Shown: in pieces, positions 15,807 to 23,467 of the stretch
Numbering within the stretch: position 1 is the first letter of the stretch
Layout: each line of letters begins with the position of its first letter
NCBI RefSeq assembly: GCF_022414575.1
Contig: NZ_JADWYQ010000051.1
Location: 1-43,652 of the forward strand
Reading direction: 5' to 3'
Length of the DNA stretch: 43,652 nucleotides
DNA from: Streptomyces sp. MUM 178J
Lineage (GTDB): Bacteria; Actinomycetota; Actinomycetes; Streptomycetales; Streptomycetaceae
The notes under the pieces: generated by a model
The model's database searches: none
What the model saw: only the letters and a program-made list of their open reading frames with translations
Told to the model about the DNA's origin: nothing
Program-made: the position numbers and the translations under genes

Positions 15807-16385
15807 TCATTCTCGCGGGGCGGGCAGATAGGGGCAGGGCGCCGGCAGCCCGAGATCGGAGGGGAGCAGCGCGCCGATCCAGGCGTCCCGGAGTGTGTCC
15901 TTGTTCATGAGGGCGGCCCGCAGCGTCCCCTCGTGGGTGAATCCTGCTCTTTCCGCGACGGCCCTGGAGCCCGTGTTGCCGACTTCCGCGCGCCACTCCA
16001 GCCGGGTGGCCCTGAGCCGGGTGAAGGTCCAGTGGGCCACCGCGCCCAGGGCCTCGGTCGTCGCGCCCCGCCCCCGGTGCTCCTTCGCCGTCCAGAACCC
16101 GACCTCCCATGTGCCCGAGAGGGTGCGCAGAGTGACGCCGATGGAGCCGATGAGCGTTCCGCCGTCGCGGGTCAGCACCGCGAAGGTGCACATCGTGCCG
16201 GTCTGCCAGCCGTCGGGGACCATCTGCCCGGTGAACTCCTCGGCGTGCCGGTGTGCGTACGGAGAGGGGACCGTCGTCCAGCGCTGGATGTCGGGATCCT
16301 GACAAGCCTGGTACACCGCCTCCGCGTCCTCGGGGGTGAAGCTGCGCAGCAGCAGACGCCGGGTGGTGAGGGTGATGGGCTCCAT
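15807..16385 (-). CDS. GNAT-family N-acetyltransferase (RimJ/RimL-like)
   Basis: 192 aa from ATG 16385 ([20 protein letters not shown]). An earlier in-frame start at 16424 has no support. The first strand [20 protein letters not shown] is the usual opening of RimJ/RimL-type acetyltransferases. The acetyl-CoA loop is [12 protein letters not shown], followed by [20 protein letters not shown]. Such proteins acetylate ribosomal protein N-termini, other proteins or small amines; the substrate cannot be told from sequence. It is divergent from secA. Confidence 0.88.
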   Translation of the reverse strand: MEPITLTTRRLLLRSFTPEDAEAVYQACQDPDIQRWTTVPSPYAHRHAEEFTGQMVPDGWQTGTMCTFAVLTRDGGTLIGSIGVTLRTLSGTWEVGFWTAKEHRGRGATTEALGAVAHWTFTRLRATRLEWRAEVGNTGSRAVAERAGFTHEGTLRAALMNKDTLRDAWIGALLPSDLGLPAPCPYLPAPRE

Positions 16386-16514
16386 GCCGGGATTCTGGTC
16401 AGCCGCACAGGCGGATGCGAGCACTTTTCACGCTCCCCGGCACCTTCCGTGCACTCCGTGCGTTCTCCTTGAGGGCGAGCAGGAGGGCCCGAGTGACGAC
16501 CGTGCACCGGCGGG

Positions 16515-16546
16515 CCTCCCGGCCCGGGAGGGTCCTCGCTTACGAT
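16515..16546 (+). promoter_or_regulatory. Candidate secA promoter with overlapping inverted repeat
   Basis: TACGAT at 16541-16546 fits the -10 of housekeeping promoters. A 7-bp inverted repeat CCTCCCG (16515-16521)/CGGGAGG (16525-16531) covers the place where a -35 would be, and no canonical -35 is seen. The leader to the secA start would be about 85 nt. Confidence 0.35.
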
Positions 16547-16636
16547 GGCCGTTGCGGTGGGGCCCGCCTGCCGTGCCCGTGCCAGTGTCCGATACACATC
16601 CAGTGCCAGGCCCGACCGGCAAGGAGACCAGCCTCA

Positions 16637-19456
16637 GTGTCCGTCTTCAACAAGCTCATGCGTGCAGGCGAAGGCAAGATCCTGCGCAAACTGCACCGCA
16701 TCGCGGACCAGGTCAACTCCATCGAAGAGGACTTCATCAACCTCTCCGACGCCGAGTTGCGGGCGCTCACCGACGAGTACAAGCAGCGCTACGCAGACGG
16801 CGAGTCCCTGGACGACCTGCTCCCCGAGGCATTCGCCACCGTCCGAGAGGCGGCCAAGCGGGTCCTCGGCCAGCGCCACTACGACGTCCAGCTGATGGGC
16901 GGCGCAGCGCTGCACCTCGGCTATGTGGCCGAGATGAAGACCGGTGAGGGCAAGACCCTCGTCGGCACCCTGCCCACGTACCTCAATGCGCTCTCCGGCA
17001 AGGGCGTCCACCTGATCACGGTCAACGACTACCTGGCCGAGCGCGACTCCGAGATGATGGGACGGGTCCACAAGTTCCTGGGCCTGACCGTCGGCTGCAT
17101 CATCGCGAACATGACGCCCGCGCAGCGCCGCGAGCAGTACAACTGCGACATCACCTACGGCACGAACAACGAGTTCGGCTTTGACTATCTGCGCGACAAC
17201 ATGGCGTGGTCCAAGGACGAGCTCGTCCAGCGCGGCCACAACTTCGCCGTGGTCGACGAGGTCGACTCGATCCTCGTCGACGAGGCCCGTACGCCGCTGA
17301 TCATCTCCGGTCCGGCCGACCAGGCCACCAAGTGGTACGGCGACTTCGCCAAGCTGGTCACCCGGCTCACCCGGGGTGAGGCCGGCAACCCCCTCAAGGG
17401 CATCGAGGAGACCGGCGACTACGAGGTCGACGAGAAGAAGCGCACCGTCGGCATCCACGAGCCGGGCGTGTCGAAGGTCGAGGACTGGCTGGGCATCGAC
17501 AATCTCTACGAGTCGGTCAACACCCCGCTCGTCGGCTATCTGAACAACGCCATCAAGGCCAAGGAACTGTTCAAGAAGGACAAGGACTACGTCGTCATCG
17601 ACGGCGAGGTCATGATCGTCGACGAGCACACCGGCCGTATCCTCGCCGGCCGCCGCTACAACGAGGGCATGCACCAGGCGATCGAGGCGAAGGAGGGGGT
17701 GCCGATCAAGGACGAGAACCAGACCCTCGCCACGATCACCCTGCAGAACTTCTTCCGCCTCTACGACAAGCTCGCCGGCATGACCGGTACGGCCATGACC
17801 GAGGCGGCCGAGTTCCACCAGATCTACAAACTCGGCGTCGTCCCGATCCCGACCAACCGCCCGATGGTCCGCAAGGACCAGTCGGACCTGATCTACCGCA
17901 CCGAGGTCGCCAAGTTCGCGGCGGTCGTCGACGACATCGCGGAGAAGCACGAGAAGGGGCAGCCGATCCTCGTCGGCACCACCTCGGTCGAGAAGTCCGA
18001 ATACCTCTCGCAGCAGCTCAGCAAGCGCGGCATCCCGCACGAGGTGCTCAACGCCAAGCAGCACGACCGCGAGGCCGTGATCGTCGCCCAGGCCGGGCGC
18101 AGAGGCGCGGTCACCGTGGCCACGAACATGGCCGGCCGTGGCACCGACATCAAGCTCGGCGGCAACCCGGACGACCTCGCCGAGGCGGAGCTGAAGCAGC
18201 AGGGCCTCGACCCCGTCGAGCACGTCGAAGAGTGGGCGGCCGCGCTGCCCGCCGCGCTGGAGCGCGCCGAGGCGGCGGTGAAGGCCGAATTCGAAGACGT
18301 CAAGTCGCTCGGCGGGCTCTACGTCCTGGGCACCGAGCGCCATGAGTCGCGGCGTATCGACAACCAGCTCCGCGGCCGTTCCGGCCGTCAGGGAGACCCG
18401 GGCGAGTCGCGCTTCTACCTCTCCCTCGGCGACGATCTGATGCGCCTGTTCAAGGCCCAGATGGTCGAGCGCGTGATGGCCATGGCCAACGTCCCGGACG
18501 ATGTGCCGATCGAGAACAAGATGGTGACGCGCGCGATCGCGTCGGCACAGTCCCAGGTCGAGCAGCAGAACTTTGAGACGCGGAAGAACGTCCTCAAGTA
18601 CGACGAGGTGCTCAACCGCCAGCGCGAGGTCATCTACGGTGAGCGGCGCCGGGTGCTCGAGGGCGAGGATCTGCACGAGCAGATCCGCCACTTCATGGAC
18701 GACACCATCGACGCCTACATCCAGGCGGAGACCGTCGAGGGCTTCGCGGAGGAGTGGGACCTGGACCGGCTGTGGGGCGCGTTCAAGCAGCTCTACCCGG
18801 TGAAGGTCACCACCGAGGAACTGGAGGAGGCGGCCGGCGACCGGGCCGGCATCACCGCCGAATTCATCGCGGAGTCCATCAAGGACGACATCCACGAGCA
18901 GTACGACGAGCGGGAGAAGCAGCTCGGCTCCGAGATCATGCGTGAGCTGGAGCGGCGGGTCGTGCTGTCCGTGCTGGACCGCAAGTGGCGCGAGCACCTC
19001 TACGAGATGGACTACCTCCAGGAGGGCATCGGCCTGCGTGCGATGGCGCAGAAGGACCCGCTGGTCGAGTACCAGCGTGAGGGCTTCGACATGTTCACCG
19101 CGATGATGGAGGGCATCAAGGAGGAGTCCGTCGGCTATCTGTTCAACCTGGAGGTCCAGGTCGAGCAGCAGGTCGAGGAGGTCCCGGTGGAGGAGGCGGC
19201 GGAGCGGACGTCGCTGGAGAAGCGGGACACGGTGCCCGCGGGGGCGGGCCGCCCGGAGATCCGGGCCAAGGGGCTCGATGCGCCGCAGCGGCCGGACCGG
19301 CTGCACTTCTCCGCGCCGACGGTGGACGGCGAGGGCGGTGTCGTCGAAGGCGACTTTGACACGGACGGCCGGCCGGCGCGGCCGGAGGGGGACGGGATGA
19401 CCCGCGCGGAGCGGCGCAAGGCGCAGAAGGGCGGGGGGCGTCGCCGCAAGAAGTAG
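16637..19456 (+). CDS. secA: Preprotein translocase motor subunit SecA
   Basis: 939 aa; GTG at 16637 with AAGGAG 10 nt upstream. The frame is open back to 16415, but that stretch lacks SecA homology. Walker A is MKTGEGKT at 100-107, and the DEAD-like Walker B is [18 protein letters not shown] near 205-222. Later come [33 protein letters not shown] and [20 protein letters not shown] of the second ATPase fold. The C-terminus ends [20 protein letters not shown] and lacks the CxCx8C(H/C) zinc/SecB-binding tail, as usual in actinobacterial SecA1. It drives Sec-dependent export through SecYEG. Confidence 0.98.
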   Translation: MSVFNKLMRAGEGKILRKLHRIADQVNSIEEDFINLSDAELRALTDEYKQRYADGESLDDLLPEAFATVREAAKRVLGQRHYDVQLMGGAALHLGYVAEMKTGEGKTLVGTLPTYLNALSGKGVHLITVNDYLAERDSEMMGRVHKFLGLTVGCIIANMTPAQRREQYNCDITYGTNNEFGFDYLRDNMAWSKDELVQRGHNFAVVDEVDSILVDEARTPLIISGPADQATKWYGDFAKLVTRLTRGEAGNPLKGIEETGDYEVDEKKRTVGIHEPGVSKVEDWLGIDNLYESVNTPLVGYLNNAIKAKELFKKDKDYVVIDGEVMIVDEHTGRILAGRRYNEGMHQAIEAKEGVPIKDENQTLATITLQNFFRLYDKLAGMTGTAMTEAAEFHQIYKLGVVPIPTNRPMVRKDQSDLIYRTEVAKFAAVVDDIAEKHEKGQPILVGTTSVEKSEYLSQQLSKRGIPHEVLNAKQHDREAVIVAQAGRRGAVTVATNMAGRGTDIKLGGNPDDLAEAELKQQGLDPVEHVEEWAAALPAALERAEAAVKAEFEDVKSLGGLYVLGTERHESRRIDNQLRGRSGRQGDPGESRFYLSLGDDLMRLFKAQMVERVMAMANVPDDVPIENKMVTRAIASAQSQVEQQNFETRKNVLKYDEVLNRQREVIYGERRRVLEGEDLHEQIRHFMDDTIDAYIQAETVEGFAEEWDLDRLWGAFKQLYPVKVTTEELEEAAGDRAGITAEFIAESIKDDIHEQYDEREKQLGSEIMRELERRVVLSVLDRKWREHLYEMDYLQEGIGLRAMAQKDPLVEYQREGFDMFTAMMEGIKEESVGYLFNLEVQVEQQVEEVPVEEAAERTSLEKRDTVPAGAGRPEIRAKGLDAPQRPDRLHFSAPTVDGEGGVVEGDFDTDGRPARPEGDGMTRAERRKAQKGGGRRRKK

Positions 19457-19785
19457 CGTCCCGCGGGGTGGTACCCGCGATGTGACCCGGGCCGGGGCCG
19501 GACACATGGTGTCCGGCCCCGGCCGTGTTCTGCGGCGCGGCCGCGGAGGGGCGTCAGGCGGGTGCTGAGACGGTGACGGGGTGGGGCCGACTCCATTGGT
19601 CGTCGCCCCGGCGGGACGCGCCTGAGAGGCGCGACAGGGCCGTCGTGAAGGGTCCGTGGCCCGGGGTGAGGACAGACGTTGCCGGGTGCCGGGCGCGCAG
19701 TGACCGTACGGCGGCCGGGGGACGAGGAGGGCCCTGCACTCGGGGCCCGTGCCATGGCGAGGGTCCGGGCCCCGAAGGCGCGTCG
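19457..19785. other. Convergent intergenic region after secA (329 bp)
   Basis: It holds the secA terminator (19490-19524) and a small hairpin CGCGCCT/AGGCGCG at 19617-19633 that might serve the minus-strand gene ending at 19786. Short open frames here have no ribosome binding site or recognisable product. Confidence 0.6.
19490..19524 (+). terminator. secA terminator
   Basis: A perfect 16-bp stem (19490-19505/19509-19524) with a 3-nt ATG loop lies 34 nt after the secA stop. The stem is nearly all G-C. It has no T-run, so it may act in both directions. Confidence 0.85.
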
Positions 19786-20241
19786 TCAGGAGAAGTGCGA
19801 GGTGTGGGAGCCGCCCAGTTCGACGGCAGTGCAGCGCCAGCGCTGGTCCGGGCAGAGTTCGAGGCGGAAAGCCATCGCGCTGAGGCGATCGCCGGCCGAG
19901 ATGCGGGCGAAAGCCTCGATCACGCCGGGCACCGGATGGAACTCGTCACACGCGCGGACCACCGGGGTCACCCGCTCCGCCGGGCGCAGCGGAGCCCCCG
20001 GCGCCAGGCGGGCCAACTGGTCGTACGCCTCGCCGACGGTGTGGCCCAGCATCCAGTGCACCGGCCGCTGCCCGCTCAGGACCGCGAGAAGGCGGTCGGC
20101 GAACCAGTACCGGGGTGTCGACTGACGCCGGGCCCGCGCCAGGGCCGCAGTCGCCACTGTGGCCGCCGGGCGACGCCCGTCCCTTCGCCCGGGCGGCCTG
20201 GTCCGGCTGCCGCGGGTCGTGCGGTTCATGGTCCTGTCCAT
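19786..20241 (-). CDS. Rv3235-family protein
   Basis: 151 aa. The N-terminal 40 residues are Arg-rich and basic. The conserved core is ADRLLAVLSGQRPVHWMLGH, followed by PVVRACDEFHPVPGVIEAFA and FRLELCPDQRWRCTAVELG. This resembles the mycobacterial Rv3235 group, which is also found close to secA1. The GRAMMATICAL family role is unknown; no catalytic motif is seen. The ATG at 20241 has GGGGG about 8 nt upstream; a second ATG four codons in is possible. It converges on secA and is divergent from the gene at 20534. Confidence 0.75.
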   Translation of the reverse strand: MDRTMNRTTRGSRTRPPGRRDGRRPAATVATAALARARRQSTPRYWFADRLLAVLSGQRPVHWMLGHTVGEAYDQLARLAPGAPLRPAERVTPVVRACDEFHPVPGVIEAFARISAGDRLSAMAFRLELCPDQRWRCTAVELGGSHTSHFS

Positions 20242-20533
20242 GCGGATCGCCCCCGATGCGAGGTCGGGCCCGGATCGATACCAGGCGGTAACTTCGGTGG
20301 TGATCTTCTACGGGGCCGAAAGGCGGTCCGCAACGCGAGCGCCGGCCGGGGCGCGCCTGCCGGAGGTTCGCCTATCAGAGTGAGGGGAACCGTGGAACTC
20401 CCGGCCGCGGCGGCCGCCCGACGGCGCGAGGTGGACGTCCCGCGGCCCGGCGGACGCACCACGAAAGGGGACGCCCGAAACGATCGCCGCACGTATCCTG
20501 AAGGGCGTTTCCCGACGAAGAAAGCGGCCAGTC

Positions 20534-21040
20534 ATGCGCGTGTACGTCCCCCTGACCCTGCCCGGTCTCGCCAAGGCGTACAGGACGGGCGAGCTGGGCC
20601 CCGCCCCGCTGGCGGCCTTCGCCGTCACCCCGGGGCTGCGCGAGTGGTACGTCTCCGACGACATCGAGGAACTCGAGTACGCGGCGCTCAACCGGGCCGC
20701 GGCCGCGTCGCTGCGGCTGCTCGCCGGGGACCCCGGGGCTGCGCGCCGCCGCGTCGTCGTCGCCGTCGACGTACCGGATCAGCAGGCCGTCGTCGACCCC
20801 GACCGGGCGCTCGACGCAAACGCCGTCGGCGAGGTGCGCGTCGGGGCCGCGGCGCCGCTGGCCAAGGCCGCCGCCGTGCACATCGACGCCGAGGACGCCG
20901 TCGCGGACGTCTCCGCCGCGGCCGAGGCGCTCGGCGCGGCGGACCAGGGTGACGACGACGCCCGGTTCACGGTCGACGGCGCGGAGGACCACGAACTGCT
21001 CTGGTACGGGGTCCAGGAGATCCCGAACCTGATCGGCTGA
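20534..21040 (+). CDS. Small actinobacterial protein (DUF6912-like)
   Basis: 168 aa, starting MRVYVPLTLPGLAKAYRTGE, a typical opening for this group. It ends YGVQEIPNLIG. The sequence is acidic and Ala-rich, soluble, and has no membrane segment or catalytic motif I can name. I recall homologues as uncharacterised proteins of Streptomyces and relatives. It lies 35 nt upstream of the HAD gene on the same strand and is probably cotranscribed. Function unknown. Confidence 0.75.
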   Translation: MRVYVPLTLPGLAKAYRTGELGPAPLAAFAVTPGLREWYVSDDIEELEYAALNRAAAASLRLLAGDPGAARRRVVVAVDVPDQQAVVDPDRALDANAVGEVRVGAAAPLAKAAAVHIDAEDAVADVSAAAEALGAADQGDDDARFTVDGAEDHELLWYGVQEIPNLIG

Positions 21041-21075
21041 GCGATTGTCGGCGCCCCCCGGTACGGTTTGTCGGC

Positions 21076-21744
21076 ATGGGGAAGCACCGCACGCATCTGG
21101 TCTGGGACTGGAACGGCACGCTGCTCGATGACATCAGCGCGGTCATCGGGGCGACCAATGCCGCGTTCGCGGAGATCGGTCTGGAGCCGATCGCGCTGGA
21201 GCAGTACCGGGAGATGTACTGCGTGCCGATTCCCCGCTTCTACGAGCGGCTCACCGGGCGGCTGCCCTCCGACGCCGAGTGGGAGGTCATGGACGAGATC
21301 TTCCACCGGCACTACAGCGAGCACCGGCTCGGCTGCGGGCTGACACAGGGTGTGGATGAGCTGCTCGCGGAGTGGCGGCGGGCCGGGCGCAGCCAGTCGC
21401 TGCTGAGCATGTACGGGCACGAGGAACTGGTTCCGGTCGTGCGGGGCTATGGGATCGAGGACCACTTCATACGCGTCGACGGGCGCACGGGTCCCTCGGG
21501 CGGCACCAAGGCGCTCCACATGGAGCGGCACATCTCGGCGTTGCGCGGCGTCGTCGACCCCGAGCGGACGGTCGTGATCGGCGACGCGGCCGACGATGCG
21601 CTGGCGGCAGCGCACGTGGGGGCGCGGGCCGTCCTGTACACGGGTGGGTCGCACAGCCGCGCCAGTCTGGAGGCGGTGGGGGACGGGGTGCCGGTCGTGG
21701 ACAGCCTGGAGGAAGCGGTGGACGCGGCGCTGCGGTTCGTCTGA
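21076..21744 (+). CDS. HAD-superfamily hydrolase (phosphoglycolate phosphatase-like)
   Basis: 222 aa. Motif I is WDWNGTLLDD at about residues 10-19, where the usual DxDGT is DWNGT: the nucleophile Asp is kept and the second Asp is replaced by Asn, as in some PGP-like members. Motif IV is VVIGDAADDALAAAHVGAR. The cap resembles the PGP/Gph subfamily. It probably removes phosphate from a small metabolite; the substrate is unknown. Loss of the second motif-I Asp would weaken acid-base catalysis, but this DWNGT form is common in the subgroup. Confidence 0.88.
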   Translation: MGKHRTHLVWDWNGTLLDDISAVIGATNAAFAEIGLEPIALEQYREMYCVPIPRFYERLTGRLPSDAEWEVMDEIFHRHYSEHRLGCGLTQGVDELLAEWRRAGRSQSLLSMYGHEELVPVVRGYGIEDHFIRVDGRTGPSGGTKALHMERHISALRGVVDPERTVVIGDAADDALAAAHVGARAVLYTGGSHSRASLEAVGDGVPVVDSLEEAVDAALRFV

Positions 21745-21772
21745 GCGGGTTCGCCTGCGGCCTTCCCGAACC

Positions 21773-21817
21773 TGGGGCTCCGCCCCAGACCCCGTTTCCA
21801 CGGGGGCTCCGCCCCCG
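21773..21817 (+). terminator. Paired GC hairpins after the HAD gene
   Basis: TGGGGCTCCGCCCCA (21773-21787) and CGGGGGCTCCGCCCCCG (21801-21817) form 6- and 7-bp stems with a 3-nt loop. They begin 29 nt after the HAD stop. The same GGGGCTCCGCCCC hairpin recurs after the gene ending at 32305, so it belongs to a dispersed repeat that probably also terminates transcription. Confidence 0.7.
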
Positions 21818-21824
21818 GACCCCC

Positions 21825-22340
21825 GCGCCTCAATCGCCGGCGAGGCTCGATTGCGCGGCTTCGCCTCGGGCCGGCGGGGGCTGATTGTGCGGCTCCACCC
21901 CGACCGGCGGGGCTCGGTTGCGTGGCTTCGCCTCGGGTGGGCGGGGGTTGATTGTGTGGCTTCGCCTCGACTGGTGAGGCTCGGTTGCGTGGCTTCGCCT
22001 CGGGTGGGCGGGGGTTGTGCGGCTCCACCCCGACCGGCGGGGGTTGCGCGGCTTTGCCCCGGGCTGGCGGGGGTTGATTGTGTGGCTTCGCCCCGACCGG
22101 CGAGGCTCGATTGCGCGGCTTTGCCCCGGGCGGGCGGGGGTTGATTGCGTGCCCTTGCCCCGACTGGCGGGGCTGATTGTGCGGCTCCACCCCGACCGGC
22201 GGGGGTTGCGCGGCTTCGCCCCGGGCCGGCGGGGGGCGATTGTGCGGCTTCGCCCCGACCGGCAACCGTCGATTGTGCGGCTTTGCCCGGGCCAGCCGGG
22301 TTGGTTTGCGCGCCCTCGCCCCCGGCCGGCGGGGCGGGTA
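21825..22340. repeat. Degenerate tandem array, about 15 units of 29-34 bp
   Basis: A core of G(C/T)GGCTTCGCCCCG or G(C/T)GGCTCCACCCCG recurs near 21855, 21889, 21922, 21956, 21989, 22019, 22048, 22082, 22115, 22149, 22181, 22210, 22244, 22277 and 22310, that is every 29-34 bp. Each unit usually continues GACCGGCGGGG and then GGTTGATTGTGC, making a CCCCG/CGGGG stem around ACCGG. It starts with GCGCCTCAATCGCCGGCG (21825-21842), found again at 32464. It fills the space between two convergent genes. Long frames run through it because the unit lacks stops, but they are not genes. Confidence 0.85.
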
Positions 22341-22349
22341 TTCGGGGGT

Positions 22350-22367
22350 CCGGGGGCTCGCCCCCGG
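22350..22367 (-). terminator. Hairpin abutting the PfpI-like gene stop
   Basis: CCGGGGGC (22350-22357) and GCCCCCGG (22360-22367) form a tight stem directly after the TAA of the minus-strand gene. It is part of the same dispersed GC-hairpin family. Confidence 0.6.
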
Positions 22368-22934
22368 TTACGCCACCGGCGCCTTCTCGCGCAGGACGCG
22401 GAGGAAGGCACGCATCCAGGACGGGTGGTCGGGCCAGGCGCGGGACGAGACCAGGGTGCCGTCGACGACTGCCTCCTGGTCCTGGAAGGAGGCGCCCGCG
22501 GCCTGCATGTCGAGTTCGAGGGCGGGGTAGGAGGTCACCCGGCGACCCTCCAGGGAGCCGATCGCCGCCGTCAGCAGGGGGCCGTGGCAGATCTGGGCCA
22601 CCGGCTTGTCGGCGTCGAAGAAGGACTTGAGGATCTTGCGGAGCTCGGGGTCGTTGCGGAGGTACTCGGGGGCCCGGCCGCCCGGGATGACCACGGCCGC
22701 GTACTGTCCGGGGTCGACCTCGGAGAAGGCGAGGTCGGCCTGGTAGGTGTAGCCCGGCTTCTCGGTGTACGTGTCGAAGCCCGGTTCGAAGTCATGCACC
22801 ACGAACTGCAGCTTCTTCCGGGCCGGAGCGGCGATGTCGACCTCGTATCCCTCCTCCCTCAGGCGCTGGTACGGGTAGAGGACCTCGAGGGACTCGGCGG
22901 CGTCGCCGGTGACGATCAGGATCTTCGCTGTCAT
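22368..22934 (-). CDS. DJ-1/PfpI-family protein
   Basis: 188 aa; ATG at 22934 with AGGAG about 5 nt upstream. The nucleophile elbow is QICHGPLLTA, with Cys116. The oxyanion region is VVIPGGRAPEYLRND at 81-95. An N-terminal Glu in GDAAESLEVLYPYQRL completes the usual Cys-His-acid arrangement. The family includes intracellular protease/deglycase-like and chaperone-like proteins; which activity applies is not clear. Divergent from the NAD-GDH gene, with a 533-bp region between them. Confidence 0.9.
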   Translation of the reverse strand: MTAKILIVTGDAAESLEVLYPYQRLREEGYEVDIAAPARKKLQFVVHDFEPGFDTYTEKPGYTYQADLAFSEVDPGQYAAVVIPGGRAPEYLRNDPELRKILKSFFDADKPVAQICHGPLLTAAIGSLEGRRVTSYPALELDMQAAGASFQDQEAVVDGTLVSSRAWPDHPSWMRAFLRVLREKAPVA

Positions 22935-23008
22935 GGCCGCTCCTGGTCTTGAGTCCGGCCCGTCAGCCGTTGCGCCCGGCCGCGCTGGGGCGCCCTGCGT
23001 CGAACGGG

Positions 23009-23035
23009 CCAATATGTGCATCACGGGCATATGGG
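23009..23035 (-). promoter_or_regulatory. Possible operator upstream of PfpI-like gene
   Basis: CCAATATG (23009-23016) and CATATGGG (23028-23035) form an imperfect inverted repeat (7 of 8) with an 11-bp spacer, so half-sites are two helical turns apart. It sits about 75 bp upstream of the ATG at 22934, in the only AT-rich patch of the region. Confidence 0.4.
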
Positions 23036-23422
23036 GTATATAGGTGAAGATACGCATCCGTAGTCGATTCGGAGGCGTGTCGCGCGACGTCAACCTGCAC
23101 CGCCCCGCGTGGTTTGCCAAGAGGGCCTGTGTCGCTGTCCAGAGTGTCAAACTTCCGGGCCGTCTTTTGTACACATACGGCTCATGACGGGCCGGGGGTG
23201 TGGGGCGTTAGCCTTATCCCGTGATCAGCGCGATATGCCGTGGGGGCAGCGAAGCCCCCGGCCTGCGCCCGGACCGCCACCGCGCCCGGGCGATCGCTGA
23301 CCTTTTCGATCCGATCCGGCCAGTCTGGCTGCCAGAATTGGCCGATAACGGCTCGGACATCTCCCACCGCGGCATACCGTCGACTCCGACCGGACACTCC
23401 GCGTCGTGGCGTTGTGTCGCTT

Positions 23423-23438
23423 CTTTCACCTACGTCAC
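23423..23438 (-). promoter_or_regulatory. GlnR-like box near gdh start
   Basis: On the minus strand the sequence reads GTGAC-GTAGGT-GAAAG, 9 of 10 fixed positions of the actinobacterial GlnR pattern GTnAC-n6-GAAAC. It ends 29 nt before the gdh ATG. A match of this kind to a short motif can arise by chance. Confidence 0.35.
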
Positions 23439-23467
23439 GCAACGGCGCGCGACAGGAGCCAGAGGAC

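Larger units (their letters stand above)
22935..23467. other. Divergent regulatory region between PfpI-like gene and gdh (533 bp)
   Basis: No gene is supported. It has an A+T-rich island at about 23010-23060 (TATGGGGTATATAGG), unusual in this DNA, with an inverted repeat annotated separately. A stem GGGGGC/GCCCCC is at 23242-23259, and a GlnR-like motif is at 23423-23438. Promoters in both directions must lie here but I cannot place them with confidence. Confidence 0.6.

Noticed and set aside
16634..19507. 957-codon minus-strand frame opposite secA
   Set aside because: Shadow of SecA. It has no homology and no ribosome binding site.
19525..19785. Small gene between secA and the Rv3235-like gene
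   Set aside because: Short frames on both strands have no ribosome binding site and no recognisable sequence.
21825..22340. CRISPR array
   Set aside because: There are no unique spacers: units are adjacent, degenerate and GC-rich, and no cas genes are present.
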